Shown in pieces: positions 44,331 to 53,158 of a DNA stretch of 64,000 nt. Source of the stretch: Hyphomicrobiales bacterium (lineage in GTDB: Bacteria; Pseudomonadota; Alphaproteobacteria; Rhizobiales; Rhizobiaceae); assembly GCA_900468625.1 (NCBI GenBank), contig UBUL01000001.1, positions 151,385 through 215,384 of the forward strand. Reading direction: 5' to 3'. The stretch's first letter is position 1. Each line of letters begins with the position of its first letter. The translations under genes and the position numbers were made by a program. The notes beneath the pieces were generated by a model. It was not told the origin of the DNA and made no database searches. It worked only from the letters and a program-made list of their open reading frames with translations.

Positions 44331-45277
44331 GTCAGCGACCACCAGTAGCGCACGAGATGGAAGAAGATCGGCGCGGAGAACACGACCGAATCCAGCCGGT
44401 CGATCAGCCCGCCATGCCCCTCGATCAGATGCCCCCAATCCTTGACGCCGCGATCCCGCTTGATCGCCGACATCACAAGCCCGCCGAAAAAGCCCATGAG
44501 CGTAATGACGAAGGCGAGAAGCCCGGCCTCCAGCGGCGTGAACGGCGTCACCCACCAGAGTGCCGCCCCGATCAGCGAGGCGCTGATGACGCCGCCGACG
44601 AAACCCTCCACCGTCTTCGACGGCGACAGCCGTGGCGCGATCTTCGTTTTGCCGAAGAGCTTGCCCCAAACATATTGCAGCACGTCGCTGAGCTGCACGA
44701 CGATCACCAGGAAGGCGATCAGCAGCACATTGCGGCCCTCGTAGCCGGGAATATGCAGCGTCAGCAGCGCCGGCACATGCGAGGCGCAGAAGACGCAGAT
44801 CATCAGTGCCCATTGCACCTCGGCGATCCGTACCAGAAAGCGTTCTGTGTCGCCACGCAGCACCGCGATGATCGGCATGAAGAGGAAGGCGTAGACGGGA
44901 ATGAAGATCGAATAGATGCCGTACTGCTCCGCCCAAAGCAGGTAATATTGCACCGGCAAGGCCACGAAGAAGGCAGCGGCAAGCGCCCAATGGTCTGCCC
45001 GCTTCGTATTGATCAGCGTCACGAATTCGCGCAGCGCCGCAAAGGAACAGAAAGCGAAAAGCAGAATGACGCCGGCACGGCCGGCAATGAAGGCGATGCC
45101 GATCAGCACCACCATCACCCACCAGGCCTTGATGCGCGCATTCAGGTTTTCGATCGCCGCGTTCGATCCGTCGGGCGACAGCCGCCGTTCCAGCACATAG
45201 CCGATGATCGAGGCGACGATCAGGACGCCGAAAATGCCGAGAACAAGATGAATGAGATCGGCGCTTGCTGCCTCCAT
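44327..45277 (-). CDS. Phosphatidate cytidylyltransferase family protein (CdsA-like)
   Basis: A 316-residue membrane protein with eight hydrophobic spans. The CdsA signature is complete near the end: SAIKRDRGVKDWG, then EGHGGLIDRLDS, and SPSKTVEGFVGG before it. The family makes CDP-diacylglycerol from phosphatidate and CTP. It is probably a second cytidylyltransferase beside the housekeeping one, judged by its special operon. The ATG at 45277 has GGGAG upstream; a TTG two codons earlier is possible. Confidence 0.85.
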   Translation of the reverse strand: MEAASADLIHLVLGIFGVLIVASIIGYVLERRLSPDGSNAAIENLNARIKAWWVMVVLIGIAFIAGRAGVILLFAFCSFAALREFVTLINTKRADHWALAAAFFVALPVQYYLLWAEQYGIYSIFIPVYAFLFMPIIAVLRGDTERFLVRIAEVQWALMICVFCASHVPALLTLHIPGYEGRNVLLIAFLVIVVQLSDVLQYVWGKLFGKTKIAPRLSPSKTVEGFVGGVISASLIGAALWWVTPFTPLEAGLLAFVITLMGFFGGLVMSAIKRDRGVKDWGHLIEGHGGLIDRLDSVVFSAPIFFHLVRYWWSLT

Positions 45278-45279
45278 GC

Positions 45280-45963
45280 TCAATCTCCCGCCCGTTTCGG
45301 CGCAAGCGCCAGGAGTGCCGCTTCGGCTCTCGCCAAAAACTCCGCCTTCTCCTCTGCCTCACCGATATGCAGCGGCTCGCCGAAGCTGACGGTGCAAATC
45401 AATGGAATAGGTACGAACTCGCCCTTGGGCATGACGCGATTGAGATTGTCGATCCAGACGGGGACGAGATCGATATCAGGGCGCGCCTGCGCAAGGTGGA
45501 AAAGCCCGCTCTTGAAAGGCTGCAGTATCTGTTCGGTCAGATTGCGGGTGCCTTCCGGAAACAGGATCAGCGACGAGCCGGCGTCGAGCGCCTGCGTCAT
45601 CTGCGTAACCGGATCTGCCTTGCGCGCTTCGCGATCCCGCTCGATCAGCACGGCGTTGAAAACATCCCGGCCGATGAAGCTGTTCAGCGTCGATTTCAGC
45701 CAATAATCCGCGCCCGCCACCGGGCGCAGGCGCCGGCGCAATCGAGGCGGCAGAACGGTCCAGATCAGGATGAAATCACCATGGCTGGAATGGTTGGCGA
45801 AGTAGACGCAGCGGCGGGTTTGCATGCCGCTCTCGGGCCAGCTGGCGCGAACGGCGGTGATGGCCCGCGCAAAGAGCACGATCGCCACCGAGACCGGCTT
45901 CGCTAGCCATTCGATCGGCGTGCCCATCCCTTCCCCGAGAATGTTCTTCCGCAAAGCCTCCAT
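45280..45963 (-). CDS. Lysophospholipid (1-acyl-glycerol-3-phosphate) acyltransferase family protein
   Basis: A PlsC-type acyltransferase of about 227 residues: the catalytic motif is NHSSHGD and the substrate motif FPEGTRN. A hydrophobic segment (PVSVAIVLFARAITAV) lies near the N-terminus. It would make phosphatidate, the substrate of the CdsA-like enzyme encoded two bases downstream. The start is unsure: ATG 45963 is taken, but an in-frame TTG at 46023 would add 20 residues. First gene of the four-gene operon. Confidence 0.82.
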   Translation of the reverse strand: MEALRKNILGEGMGTPIEWLAKPVSVAIVLFARAITAVRASWPESGMQTRRCVYFANHSSHGDFILIWTVLPPRLRRRLRPVAGADYWLKSTLNSFIGRDVFNAVLIERDREARKADPVTQMTQALDAGSSLILFPEGTRNLTEQILQPFKSGLFHLAQARPDIDLVPVWIDNLNRVMPKGEFVPIPLICTVSFGEPLHIGEAEEKAEFLARAEAALLALAPKRAGD

Positions 45964-46040
45964 GACATAGAGATAGGCGCGTTTCGTTGCCCCCGATAGT
46001 CTGCGGACCGGGCTTATCCACAACCCTCACAACCACGAAG

Positions 46041-46074
46041 AAAGCCCGGCGCAACTCGCGTCGCGTCGGGCTTT
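46041..46074 (-). terminator. Hairpin terminator between serA and the phospholipid operon
   Basis: AAAGCCCG and CGGGCTTT form the ends of a stem around a G+C-rich middle that can pair further (GCGCAACTCGCGTCGCGT). It lies 175 bases downstream of the serA stop and could stop serA read-through. Confidence 0.6.
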
Positions 46075-46137
46075 CGGATTGGCTCTTGGGAGGAGCAAAC
46101 TCTATGGCTGCCGCCCTGCATCAGGGCGGACAGGCTC

Positions 46138-46254
46138 AGAGCATGATGCCGAAAAGTGTGACCGGTTTTCGGACGGCATCATGCTCCACTTCTTTATTTC
46201 TCGCGCGGATTCAGATTTTAGGTCGAACAGACCTAAAATCATCCGGCTCTAGTC
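46138..46254. repeat. RIME-like composite palindromic repeat
   Basis: GAGCATGATGCCGAAAAGTG and CGGTTTTCGGACGGCATCATGCTC form one palindrome; then GATTTTAGGTC and GACCTAAAATC form a second, ending in CCGGCTCTA. The same two modules in the same order occur at 55138-55252. Its end touches the serA stop codon. Confidence 0.8.
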
Positions 46255-47844
46255 GACGTTGAACACCAGCGGCTTTGCCTGACGGATCGCCTGATGTGCC
46301 GTCAGCTTGGCAAGCACATCGTCGCTGATCGCACCGTCGACATAGAGAAGCGCGATGGCATCTCCGCCCTGCTTGTCGCGGCCGAGCTGGAAGTTGGCGA
46401 TGTTGACGCCGGCAGAGCCGAGCGTCGTGCCGATGAAGCCGATCATGCCGGGAACGTCGGTATTGGCGATATAGACCATATGGTTGCCGACATCGGCGTC
46501 GAGGTTGATGCCCTTGATCTGGATGAAGCGCGGCTTGCCGTCCGAGAAGACGGTGCCGGCAACGGAGCGTGTCATGCTGTCCGTCGTGACGGTCAGCTTG
46601 ATGTAGCCGTCATAGACGCCGGTCTTGTCGCGCTTGACTTCGGCAAGCACGATGCCCTTTTCCTTGATCATGATCGGTGCCGAAACCATGTTGACGTCGG
46701 CAACCTGATTGCGGATCAGACCGGCGAGCAGCGCGCTCGTCAGAGCCTTCGTATTCATGCCGGCCGTCACGCCGTCGTAGAGAATCTCGATTTCCTTGAT
46801 CGGATCGTCCGTGACCTGGCCGACGAAAGCGCCGAGAACATCGGCAAGCTTGATGAACGGCTTCAGGATCGGCGCTTCTTCAGCGGTGATCGAGGGCATG
46901 TTGATGGCGTTGGAGACGGCGCCCTTCATGAGGTAGTCCGACATTTGCTCGGCGACCTGGAGAGCGACATTCTCCTGGGCTTCCGTCGTCGAGGCGCCGA
47001 GATGCGGCGTGCAGACGACATTCGGCAGGCCGAAGAGCGGGCTTTCCTTGGCCGGCTCGACCTCGAAGACGTCGAAGGCGGCACCGGCAACGTGGCCAGA
47101 CTTGATGGCGGCGGCAAGGGCTGCCTCATCGACGAGACCACCGCGGGCGCAGTTGATGATGCGCACACCTTCCTTCATCTTGGCGATGGCGCTGGCGTCG
47201 ATGATATTGCGGGTCTTATCGGTCAGCGGCACATGCAGCGTGATGAAATCGGCGCGGGCGAAAAGCTCGTCGAGCTCGACCTTGGTCACACCCATTTCCT
47301 CGGCACGCTCCTTCGACAGGAACGGGTCGTAGGCAGCGACATGCATCTTCAGGCCGAGAGCACGGGCGATCACGATGGAGCCGATATTGCCGGCGCCGAT
47401 GACGCCGAGCGTCTTGCCGGTGATTTCGACCCCCATGAATTTCGACTTTTCCCATTTGCCGGCCTGTGTCGAGCTGTCGGCAGCCGGAAGCTGGCGGGCA
47501 ACCGCGAACATCAGGGCGATAGCATGCTCGGCCGTGGTGATCGAATTGCCGAACGGCGTGTTCATGACGATGATACCGCGGCGCGAGGCAGCCGGGATGT
47601 CGACATTGTCGACGCCGATGCCGGCCCGGCCGACGACCTTGAGATTCTTGGCCGCTTCGATGATCTTCTCCGTCACCTTGGTGGCGGAACGGATGGCAAG
47701 GCCGTCATACCGGCCGATGATTTCGAACAGTTTGTCCTTGTCCTTGCCAAGCTGCGGCTGGAAATCGACTTCGACGCCGCGGTCACGGAAGATTTGGACG
47801 GCGGTTTCCGACAATTCGTCGGACACGAGAACGCGAGGTGCCAT
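46249..47844 (-). CDS. serA: D-3-phosphoglycerate dehydrogenase
   Basis: A 531-residue long-form SerA. The NAD motif is GVIGAGNIGSIV near residue 147; catalytic Arg is in NCARGGLVDE, Glu in FEVEPAKE and His in TPHLGASTTEA. An intervening (ASB) domain and a C-terminal ACT domain (DVPGMIGFIGTTLGSAGVNIANF) follow, the latter likely for serine feedback. It catalyses the first step of serine synthesis. It is the second gene of serC-serA, 83 bases after serC. Confidence 0.93.
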   Translation of the reverse strand: MAPRVLVSDELSETAVQIFRDRGVEVDFQPQLGKDKDKLFEIIGRYDGLAIRSATKVTEKIIEAAKNLKVVGRAGIGVDNVDIPAASRRGIIVMNTPFGNSITTAEHAIALMFAVARQLPAADSSTQAGKWEKSKFMGVEITGKTLGVIGAGNIGSIVIARALGLKMHVAAYDPFLSKERAEEMGVTKVELDELFARADFITLHVPLTDKTRNIIDASAIAKMKEGVRIINCARGGLVDEAALAAAIKSGHVAGAAFDVFEVEPAKESPLFGLPNVVCTPHLGASTTEAQENVALQVAEQMSDYLMKGAVSNAINMPSITAEEAPILKPFIKLADVLGAFVGQVTDDPIKEIEILYDGVTAGMNTKALTSALLAGLIRNQVADVNMVSAPIMIKEKGIVLAEVKRDKTGVYDGYIKLTVTTDSMTRSVAGTVFSDGKPRFIQIKGINLDADVGNHMVYIANTDVPGMIGFIGTTLGSAGVNIANFQLGRDKQGGDAIALLYVDGAISDDVLAKLTAHQAIRQAKPLVFNVD

Positions 47845-47927
47845 GGAGGCCTCCTGAAAAGATCAGCTAAGAATAAATTCGGAATGCCGGGCTCCGCCCG
47901 TTGGCGGAGCCGTAAACGCTTCAAACC

Positions 47928-49106
47928 TCAGACAGCAGCCTGGGAGAGCGTCGCCTTCTGCGTTTCAAAAGCCCAGGCGAGCCAGGGCATCAGCTTCTGC
48001 ATGTCGGAAGCTTCGATCGTCGCACCGGCCCAGATACGCAGGCCCGATGGAGCGTCGCGGTAGTGACCGACGTCATAGGCGACGCCTTCCTTCTCAAGCA
48101 GCGCTACCAAGCCCTTGGCGAAATTCGCCTGACCGTCGGCATCGAGAGCGACGACATCCTTGTCGACGATCTTCAGGCAGACGGAGGTGTTGGATTCCGT
48201 CTCGGCCTTGACGGCAAGATTGGCGATCCAGCCGTTGGCGGCAACGAAGTCGTGGATGACCTTGGCGTTGGCATCGGCGCGGCCGATCAGCGCCTTGAGA
48301 CCGCCGAGATCCTTCGCCCAGAGTAGCGCGTCGATATAGTCTTCGACGCAGAGCATCGACGGCGTGTTGATCGTCTCGCCGGTGAAGATGCCTTCGATCA
48401 GCTTGCCGCCGCTAGTCATGCGGAAGATCTTCGGCAGCGGCCAGGCCGGCTGATAGGTCGTCAGGCGCTCGACGGCGCGGGGTGACAGGATGATGACGCC
48501 ATGCGCGCCCTCACCGCCCAGGACCTTCTGCCAGGAGAAGGTGACGACGTCGAGTTTGGCAAAATCGAGGTTCTGAGCGAAGGCGGCCGAGGTGGCGTCG
48601 CAGATCGTCAGGCCCTTGCGGTCGGCCGGGATGAAATCGCCGTTCGGAACGCGCACGCCCGAGGTGGTGCCATTCCAGGTGAAGACCACGTCGCGGTCGA
48701 AATCGACGGCGGAAAGATCGGGCAGCTCGCCATAGGCGGCTTCGAGCTTGCGGACATCCTTGAGCTTCAGCTGCTTGACGACGTCGGTCACCCAGCCGGC
48801 ACCGAAGCTTTCCCAGGCGAGCATATCGACACCGCGTTCGCCGAGCAGCGACCATAGCGCCATTTCGACGGCGCCGGTATCGGAAGCCGGAACGATGCCG
48901 ATGCGGTAGTCCGCCGGAACTTCCAGAATTTCGCGGGTAAGATCGATGGCCTGCTTCAGCTTTGCCTTGCCGACCTTCGCGCGGTGCGAACGGCCAAGAG
49001 CCGCATCGGAAAGAGCGTTAAGCGTCCAACCGGGGCGCTTCGAGCATGGACCAGAAGAGAAATGGGTATTATTCGGACGGATGTCCGGCTTGGCGAGCTT
49101 AGTCAT
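47928..49106 (-). CDS. serC: Phosphoserine transaminase
   Basis: A 392-residue class V aminotransferase. The N-terminus [16 protein letters not shown] is typical for alphaproteobacterial SerC, the PLP lysine is in [14 protein letters not shown], and [17 protein letters not shown] lies in the cofactor site. It converts 3-phosphohydroxypyruvate to phosphoserine and is followed by serA. AGAGGAT upstream of the ATG is folded in the leader hairpin described at 49111. Confidence 0.93.
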   Translation of the reverse strand: MTKLAKPDIRPNNTHFSSGPCSKRPGWTLNALSDAALGRSHRAKVGKAKLKQAIDLTREILEVPADYRIGIVPASDTGAVEMALWSLLGERGVDMLAWESFGAGWVTDVVKQLKLKDVRKLEAAYGELPDLSAVDFDRDVVFTWNGTTSGVRVPNGDFIPADRKGLTICDATSAAFAQNLDFAKLDVVTFSWQKVLGGEGAHGVIILSPRAVERLTTYQPAWPLPKIFRMTSGGKLIEGIFTGETINTPSMLCVEDYIDALLWAKDLGGLKALIGRADANAKVIHDFVAANGWIANLAVKAETESNTSVCLKIVDKDVVALDADGQANFAKGLVALLEKEGVAYDVGHYRDAPSGLRIWAGATIEASDMQKLMPWLAWAFETQKATLSQAAV

Positions 49107-49110
49107 GATG

Positions 49111-49148
49111 CTATCCTCTCAGATAGAAAGCTCCTCGTTGGGGAGGAG
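49111..49148 (-). promoter_or_regulatory. serC leader: two tandem hairpins (serC RNA-motif-like)
   Basis: On the minus strand, CTCCTC/GAGGAG (49131-49148) and CTATC/GATAG (49111-49126) form two hairpins in a row; the second contains AGAGGAT, the ribosome site of serC. A conserved 'serC' RNA motif in front of serC genes of alphaproteobacteria has been described from comparative genomics. Position and the two-hairpin form agree; I could not check the consensus. Confidence 0.6.
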
Positions 49149-49369
49149 TGTCCCGCCGCCGGATATATTGGAAGCTGCCCGCGAGCGCAACAGGAAAATA
49201 CATGGGCAGCACTCCATCACGAACTCGTGCGGAAATTTTGATGGGATGCAAGGCACGCGCAATGCAACTAAACCAAAATAGCCCCATAAAAGCTGGTTTC
49301 CGTGTCGATGCGTAAACATATAAGGCCTGGCGCCCGCTGATGCGCCGATGGAAATTACAAGTGTGCTCG

Positions 49370-50155
49370 ATGCCTCCAACTGCACTCGCCGAAATCTCTT
49401 TCACACCCGCACAGACCATGCCGGTCTATCTTATCAATATCGACCGAGCAGCGGAACGGCTGGCCGAGATCCAGAGGCAGAGCGATGAGTTCGGCTTCCG
49501 ATTCGAGCGCGTCGACGGCATAGACGGCACCCTCGTTCCGCGCGACCGGTGGATCGACGTGGATCACGATCGCTTCCGGCGCAGGCACGGCCGCACTATC
49601 CTGCCCGGCGAATACGGCTGCTACCGCAGCCATCTGACGGCGCTGAACCGTTTTTTGGCCAGCGGCGACGAGATGGCCGTCATCATTGAAGACGATGTCG
49701 CCTTGGATATCGATTTCCTCGCACGCGCCATGGCGGCGAAGGAAGCCGCCCCGACTGCGGACCTGATCAAGCTCGTCAATCACCGCTGGAACGGCTTTCG
49801 CCCCATGACGCGCAGCAGGAAGGGCGATATCGTCGGCCGCTGCCTCTTCGGCCCGCAGGGCTCCACTGCCTGCTATCTCGTCACGCGCGGCGGTGCCGAA
49901 AAGATCGTGAAATCGCTGGCCGTCATGTCGCTGCCTTGGGATGTGGCCGTGGAGCGCGGCTGGGACATGCGGATATCCATCGTCAGCACACGCACGAATA
50001 TTGCCGGTTTCAGCCAGCTGCAAAGAACGACCATGATCGGCTGGCGCCGGGATTATCGCGCCGCCAAATCGTCCGCGTTGCGGCGCATACCCGCTCACAT
50101 CTTCCGGACCTTGGATTTCTTCCGGCGTATCGCCTATGTGCTGACGACGCCTTAG
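49370..50155 (+). CDS. Glycosyltransferase family 25 (LPS biosynthesis type)
   Basis: A 261-residue GT25 protein: VYLINIDRAAERLAEIQ at the start, then LPGEYGCYRSHLTALNRF and MAVIIEDDVAL, which carries the acidic metal-binding motif, and later GSTACYLVTRGGAEKIV. These enzymes add galactose or glucose to LPS core or other surface glycans. The start is uncertain since no good ribosome site is visible; ATG 49370 fits best, and an ATG at 49418 would remove 16 residues. Single gene, divergent from serC. Confidence 0.85.
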   Translation: MPPTALAEISFTPAQTMPVYLINIDRAAERLAEIQRQSDEFGFRFERVDGIDGTLVPRDRWIDVDHDRFRRRHGRTILPGEYGCYRSHLTALNRFLASGDEMAVIIEDDVALDIDFLARAMAAKEAAPTADLIKLVNHRWNGFRPMTRSRKGDIVGRCLFGPQGSTACYLVTRGGAEKIVKSLAVMSLPWDVAVERGWDMRISIVSTRTNIAGFSQLQRTTMIGWRRDYRAAKSSALRRIPAHIFRTLDFFRRIAYVLTTP

Positions 50156-50256
50156 AGCGGTTCCAGGAAAAGTGCGAAGCGGTTTTCCGTCCGGAATTGC
50201 GCAAAAACAAAAGGATAGAGTTTTTTCGCGATTCGAAGAAAAGCGAAAAGACTTAA
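50155..50256 (+). repeat. Rhizobial intergenic repeat with second module
   Basis: GAGCGGTTCCAGGAAAAGTGC, GAAGCGGTTTTCC and GGAATTGCGC form the first palindrome; ATAGAGTTTTTTCGCGATTCG and AAGAAAAGCGAAAAGAC follow. The reverse complement of the same pair is at 34158-34250. It begins right at the GT25 stop codon. Confidence 0.8.
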
Positions 50257-50267
50257 GGCGTCTGGCC

Positions 50268-51095
50268 TTACCAGGTGGTGATCCGCAGACCGACGCGAAT
50301 TTCGTGCCGCGAAAGTGCACCATCGCGGCCCGCGGTACCGGCTGCAGCCGAATCCGCGGCCGAATAGCCGAACATGTCGCCACCCGCGACATGGGAAAAG
50401 CGGTAGCCGAGATCGATCTTGATGTTCGGTGCAACCTCATAGGCGACACCCGCCATCAGGGCATAGGTCATGCGCCAGTCGCTGTCGCCGGGATAGCGCG
50501 CGCTGACCGAGGCAGCACCGGCGCAGCCCGATGCGGCATCGACGCAGGAACCGAGGGCACTGACGCTGCTCCAGGAAACCCGCGTGGCGCCGAGACCGGC
50601 GCCGACATAGGGCGTGAAGCCCGCAAGCGTGCCGAGATCGACATAGCCGTTGACCATCAGGCTGCCCGCTCTGAAGGAGGAATGCGCCTTCGTGGAGCAA
50701 GCCGTGCCGCCCGCTCCGCCGGAGCAAGGCGAACCGCTCGAGATACGGCCATCGAAATCACCGCTGAAGAAATCGCCGGTGACATCGGCACGAACCAGAT
50801 CGTTGAACTGATAGCCGACACCGAGGCCGCCGGAAAAATCGCCGCCGAAGCGGGTCGAATCAAAGCTGCTTGAACTGTAATCGCCGCTTGCGGGGTCATA
50901 GGCGCGGAATTTCGTATCGTTGCGGCTGGCATTGACGGCATAGCCGACATCGCCGCGCACATACCATCCCTTGGCATCCGTGACGCTGACCTCCGGCATC
51001 TTGATTTCCGGCGGTGTTGTATCGGCGGCAAAGGCAATGCCCGCCGATACGCCTGCCATCGCTGCGGCCAGCGCCAAAGCGTCAAAACGGATCAT
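50268..51095 (-). CDS. Outer membrane beta-barrel protein (Omp25/RopB-like)
   Basis: A 275-residue protein with a signal peptide (cleavage after AGIAFA) and the 8-strand barrel pattern: GWYVRGDVGYAVN at the start, then FTPYVGAGLGATRV, and the end HEIRVGLRITTW with a C-terminal aromatic residue. Two Cys pairs occur in loops. The start at 51095 follows GAGGGG. It is a paralogue of the next gene (51339), sharing the GWYxRGDVGYA, GxGxGYQ and RYxHVxGGDMFGY segments. Confidence 0.82.
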   Translation of the reverse strand: MIRFDALALAAAMAGVSAGIAFAADTTPPEIKMPEVSVTDAKGWYVRGDVGYAVNASRNDTKFRAYDPASGDYSSSSFDSTRFGGDFSGGLGVGYQFNDLVRADVTGDFFSGDFDGRISSGSPCSGGAGGTACSTKAHSSFRAGSLMVNGYVDLGTLAGFTPYVGAGLGATRVSWSSVSALGSCVDAASGCAGAASVSARYPGDSDWRMTYALMAGVAYEVAPNIKIDLGYRFSHVAGGDMFGYSAADSAAAGTAGRDGALSRHEIRVGLRITTW

Positions 51096-51284
51096 TACCC
51101 CTCGCCTTCCATCCTCGGGCAGACGCCCGCGCGTCGAACCGGCTGGCTTCTGCGCCCCGCCTCGGCCCCTCAAGCGAGGCGCTTTGCGGAAAAGCCGCCA
51201 TTCTCATTCCATTAACCATAGGGAATTCATGGTTAATGAAGCTTTAAAACCACGAGGAATTGCTTAACGGCGGAGATGAAAAGG

Positions 51285-51316
51285 AAAAGCCGCCCGGATG
51301 AAACCGAGCGGCTTTT
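51285..51316. terminator. Hairpin terminator between two porin-like genes
   Basis: AAAAGCCGC and GCGGCTTTT form a perfect nine-bp stem. It follows the stop of the 51339-52190 gene by 22 bases on the minus strand and ends in a T-run, so it separates the two barrel genes. Confidence 0.75.
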
Positions 51317-51338
51317 CAATAGCTTGGATAAGAACTGC

Positions 51339-52190
51339 TTACTTGTAGACCGGCGGCTGCACCGGAATATCGGCCGGCGGCATGTAGCTTGCTGTCTGGC
51401 AGCCGCCGAAGGTGTAGCGGGCACCGATGCGGGCTTCGTGCAGGTTCAGGCCCTTATCGTAGCCGGGACCGCCATTCTCGTTGTAACCGAACATATCGCC
51501 GCCCTGGACGTGGCGATAGCGATAGCCGACATCGGCCTTGAGGTTGCAGCTCAGGTCGATGGATGTACCGGCCATCAGTGCATAGGTGAAGCGCCAGCTG
51601 CCGCGGCCGTTATGCGTGACCGTTCCATCGCAAGAATCCGGATTGGCGTCGGAGCAGGACGTGTTCTTCAGATTGCTCCACTTGACATAGGTGCCGCCGA
51701 GACCGCCACCGACATAGGGCGTGAAGATCCCGTAGGTGCCGAGATCGACATAGGCGTTGGCAAGCAAGCTATAGGCCGTCAGGGTGGCAAGATCGCGCGA
51801 GGTCGCCGCCGTCGGCGTAAAGCCCGGGCCGCAAGCACCGCAATCGCCCTTCGTGGAGCCCTTGAAATCGGACTTGAAGAGATAGTCGAGCGTCAAGTCC
51901 GTGCGCAGGTAGTTGTTGATCTGGTAACCGACGCCGCCGCCGAGCGTGACATTACCGTCCAGCTTCGCGCTATCGAAATCGACCAGGCTGGAATTGGAAC
52001 CCTGGAAGTAGTTGGCGCCGCGCAGGTTCGTGAAGGCGTAGCCCACGTCGCCGCGCAGATACCAGCCGCTGGATTGGGCAACAGTTACTTCCGGCGCCGG
52101 TTGCTGGGGCTCGGGTGTATAAAGATCAGCGGAAAAGGCCGACGTGCCGATAAGCAAAGTGGCAAGTGCGCCGATCACGGTTCTCATCAT
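51339..52190 (-). CDS. Outer membrane beta-barrel protein (Omp25/RopB-like), paralogue
   Basis: A 283-residue barrel with a signal peptide (TSAFSA), GWYLRGDVGYAFTN, VGYQINNYLRTDLTLDYLF, FTPYVGGGLGGTYVKW and YRYRHVQGGDMFGYNE. Unlike its neighbour the protein has a short Pro-rich C-terminal tail (MPPADIPVQPPVYK) after the last strand. Cys residues in the loops differ from the paralogue. Function in the outer membrane is structural; no transport role can be read. Confidence 0.82.
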   Translation of the reverse strand: MMRTVIGALATLLIGTSAFSADLYTPEPQQPAPEVTVAQSSGWYLRGDVGYAFTNLRGANYFQGSNSSLVDFDSAKLDGNVTLGGGVGYQINNYLRTDLTLDYLFKSDFKGSTKGDCGACGPGFTPTAATSRDLATLTAYSLLANAYVDLGTYGIFTPYVGGGLGGTYVKWSNLKNTSCSDANPDSCDGTVTHNGRGSWRFTYALMAGTSIDLSCNLKADVGYRYRHVQGGDMFGYNENGGPGYDKGLNLHEARIGARYTFGGCQTASYMPPADIPVQPPVYK

Positions 52191-52511
52191 GGCTTTGGCT
52201 CCAAATTTCTTGCTCTTGGCACAACACAGAGGCTTGCCAATCGAAATGACATGACGAGGATAATGATGAAAAGGAGTTAAAACCTGATTAACTACGAATA
52301 TTTACCCTATTTATTAGCATCTATACTTCATCCAATATATTAGATATCGGTAATTTTGTAGTAAGAAGAATGGGATGCGGCTGACGGCACCTCCTTCGTT
52401 CTCCCGACGCTTCGAAACTGCACGACCATCGGCCGTCCTCCTTCTAAACCGATTGGCAAGAAACGAGCCATTACAATGCGAAGGCCGGGAAGCCAACTCA
52501 GGAGGAAGTCT
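52191..52511. promoter_or_regulatory. Divergent A+T-rich promoter region
   Basis: About 320 bases between the barrel gene and the SH3 protein gene, strongly A+T-rich around 52270-52370 (TTAACTACGAATATTTACCC and neighbours). It should hold the promoters of both. An ATG at 52476 is in frame with the SH3 gene but has no ribosome site. Confidence 0.45.
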
Positions 52512-53069
52512 TTGACTTGCCATCGAAAAATATGGGGCTGCCTGGGCCTCGTCCTTGTCTTCCTGAGCTCTGCCGCTCTGGCCGGCCCCATGCCGGTAAA
52601 GCCCGTCGCCGCAGCCGCGGTATGGAACAAAGGGCGTGAAACGGGGCTGCCAATCCCGCGTTATGTTTCGCTCAGAGCTCAGAAGGCGCGCATGCGCGTC
52701 GGACCGTCGACGATCTATGCGACCAAATGGATCTATATGAAGCCGGGCCTCCCGCTGGAGATCATCGACGAATACGGCCATTGGCGGCAGGTCCGCGACG
52801 ATACCGGAGTAACCGGCTGGATGCACAGCGCCCTGCTCTCAGGCGCCCGCACCGCCGTGGTCGCTCCCTGGCTGGCCGGGAATGCGATGCTGCGCGCCGA
52901 TCCCAATCCGACCGGAAGGGCAATCGCGGAACTCCAGCCGCGCGTGCTGGTATCGCTCCAGTCCTGCTCCGGCACATGGTGCCGCGTTTCGGTAAGGGAG
53001 CATTCGGCAAAAGGCTATATCAGACAGGACAAGCTCTGGGGCGCCTATCCCGGCGAAATGTTCCAGTAG
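52512..53069 (+). CDS. Periplasmic bacterial SH3-domain protein
   Basis: A 185-residue protein. The signal peptide (IWGCLGLVLVFLSSAALA) is followed by two SH3-like repeats: ARMRVGPSTIYATKWIYMKPGLP...WMHSALLSG and AMLRADPNPTGRAIAELQP...YIRQDKLWG. The TTG at 52512 is preferred because AGGAGG lies six bases upstream; the ATG at 52476 would add 12 residues without a ribosome site. It likely binds peptidoglycan or other envelope ligands. Confidence 0.8.
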   Translation: MTCHRKIWGCLGLVLVFLSSAALAGPMPVKPVAAAAVWNKGRETGLPIPRYVSLRAQKARMRVGPSTIYATKWIYMKPGLPLEIIDEYGHWRQVRDDTGVTGWMHSALLSGARTAVVAPWLAGNAMLRADPNPTGRAIAELQPRVLVSLQSCSGTWCRVSVREHSAKGYIRQDKLWGAYPGEMFQ

Positions 53070-53100
53070 ACCAACCGTCGATCCGGCCGCAGGAAGCGAT

Positions 53101-53125
53101 ATGGCCGCCTCGACGAGACGGCCAT
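53101..53125. terminator. Hairpin between SH3 gene and glmM
   Basis: ATGGCCG and CGGCCAT pair around CCTCGACGAGA. It lies between the stops of two convergent genes. No T-run is present. Confidence 0.5.
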
Positions 53126-53158
53126 GGATCCGGATATGCAATGCTTTTCCTGGGTCGC

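Noticed and set aside
44213..45706. 497-residue open frame on the plus strand
   Set aside because: Antisense to the CdsA-like and acyltransferase genes, which carry complete family motifs.
46294..48063. 589-residue open frame on the plus strand
   Set aside because: Antisense shadow of serA and the end of serC, whose sense proteins are certain.
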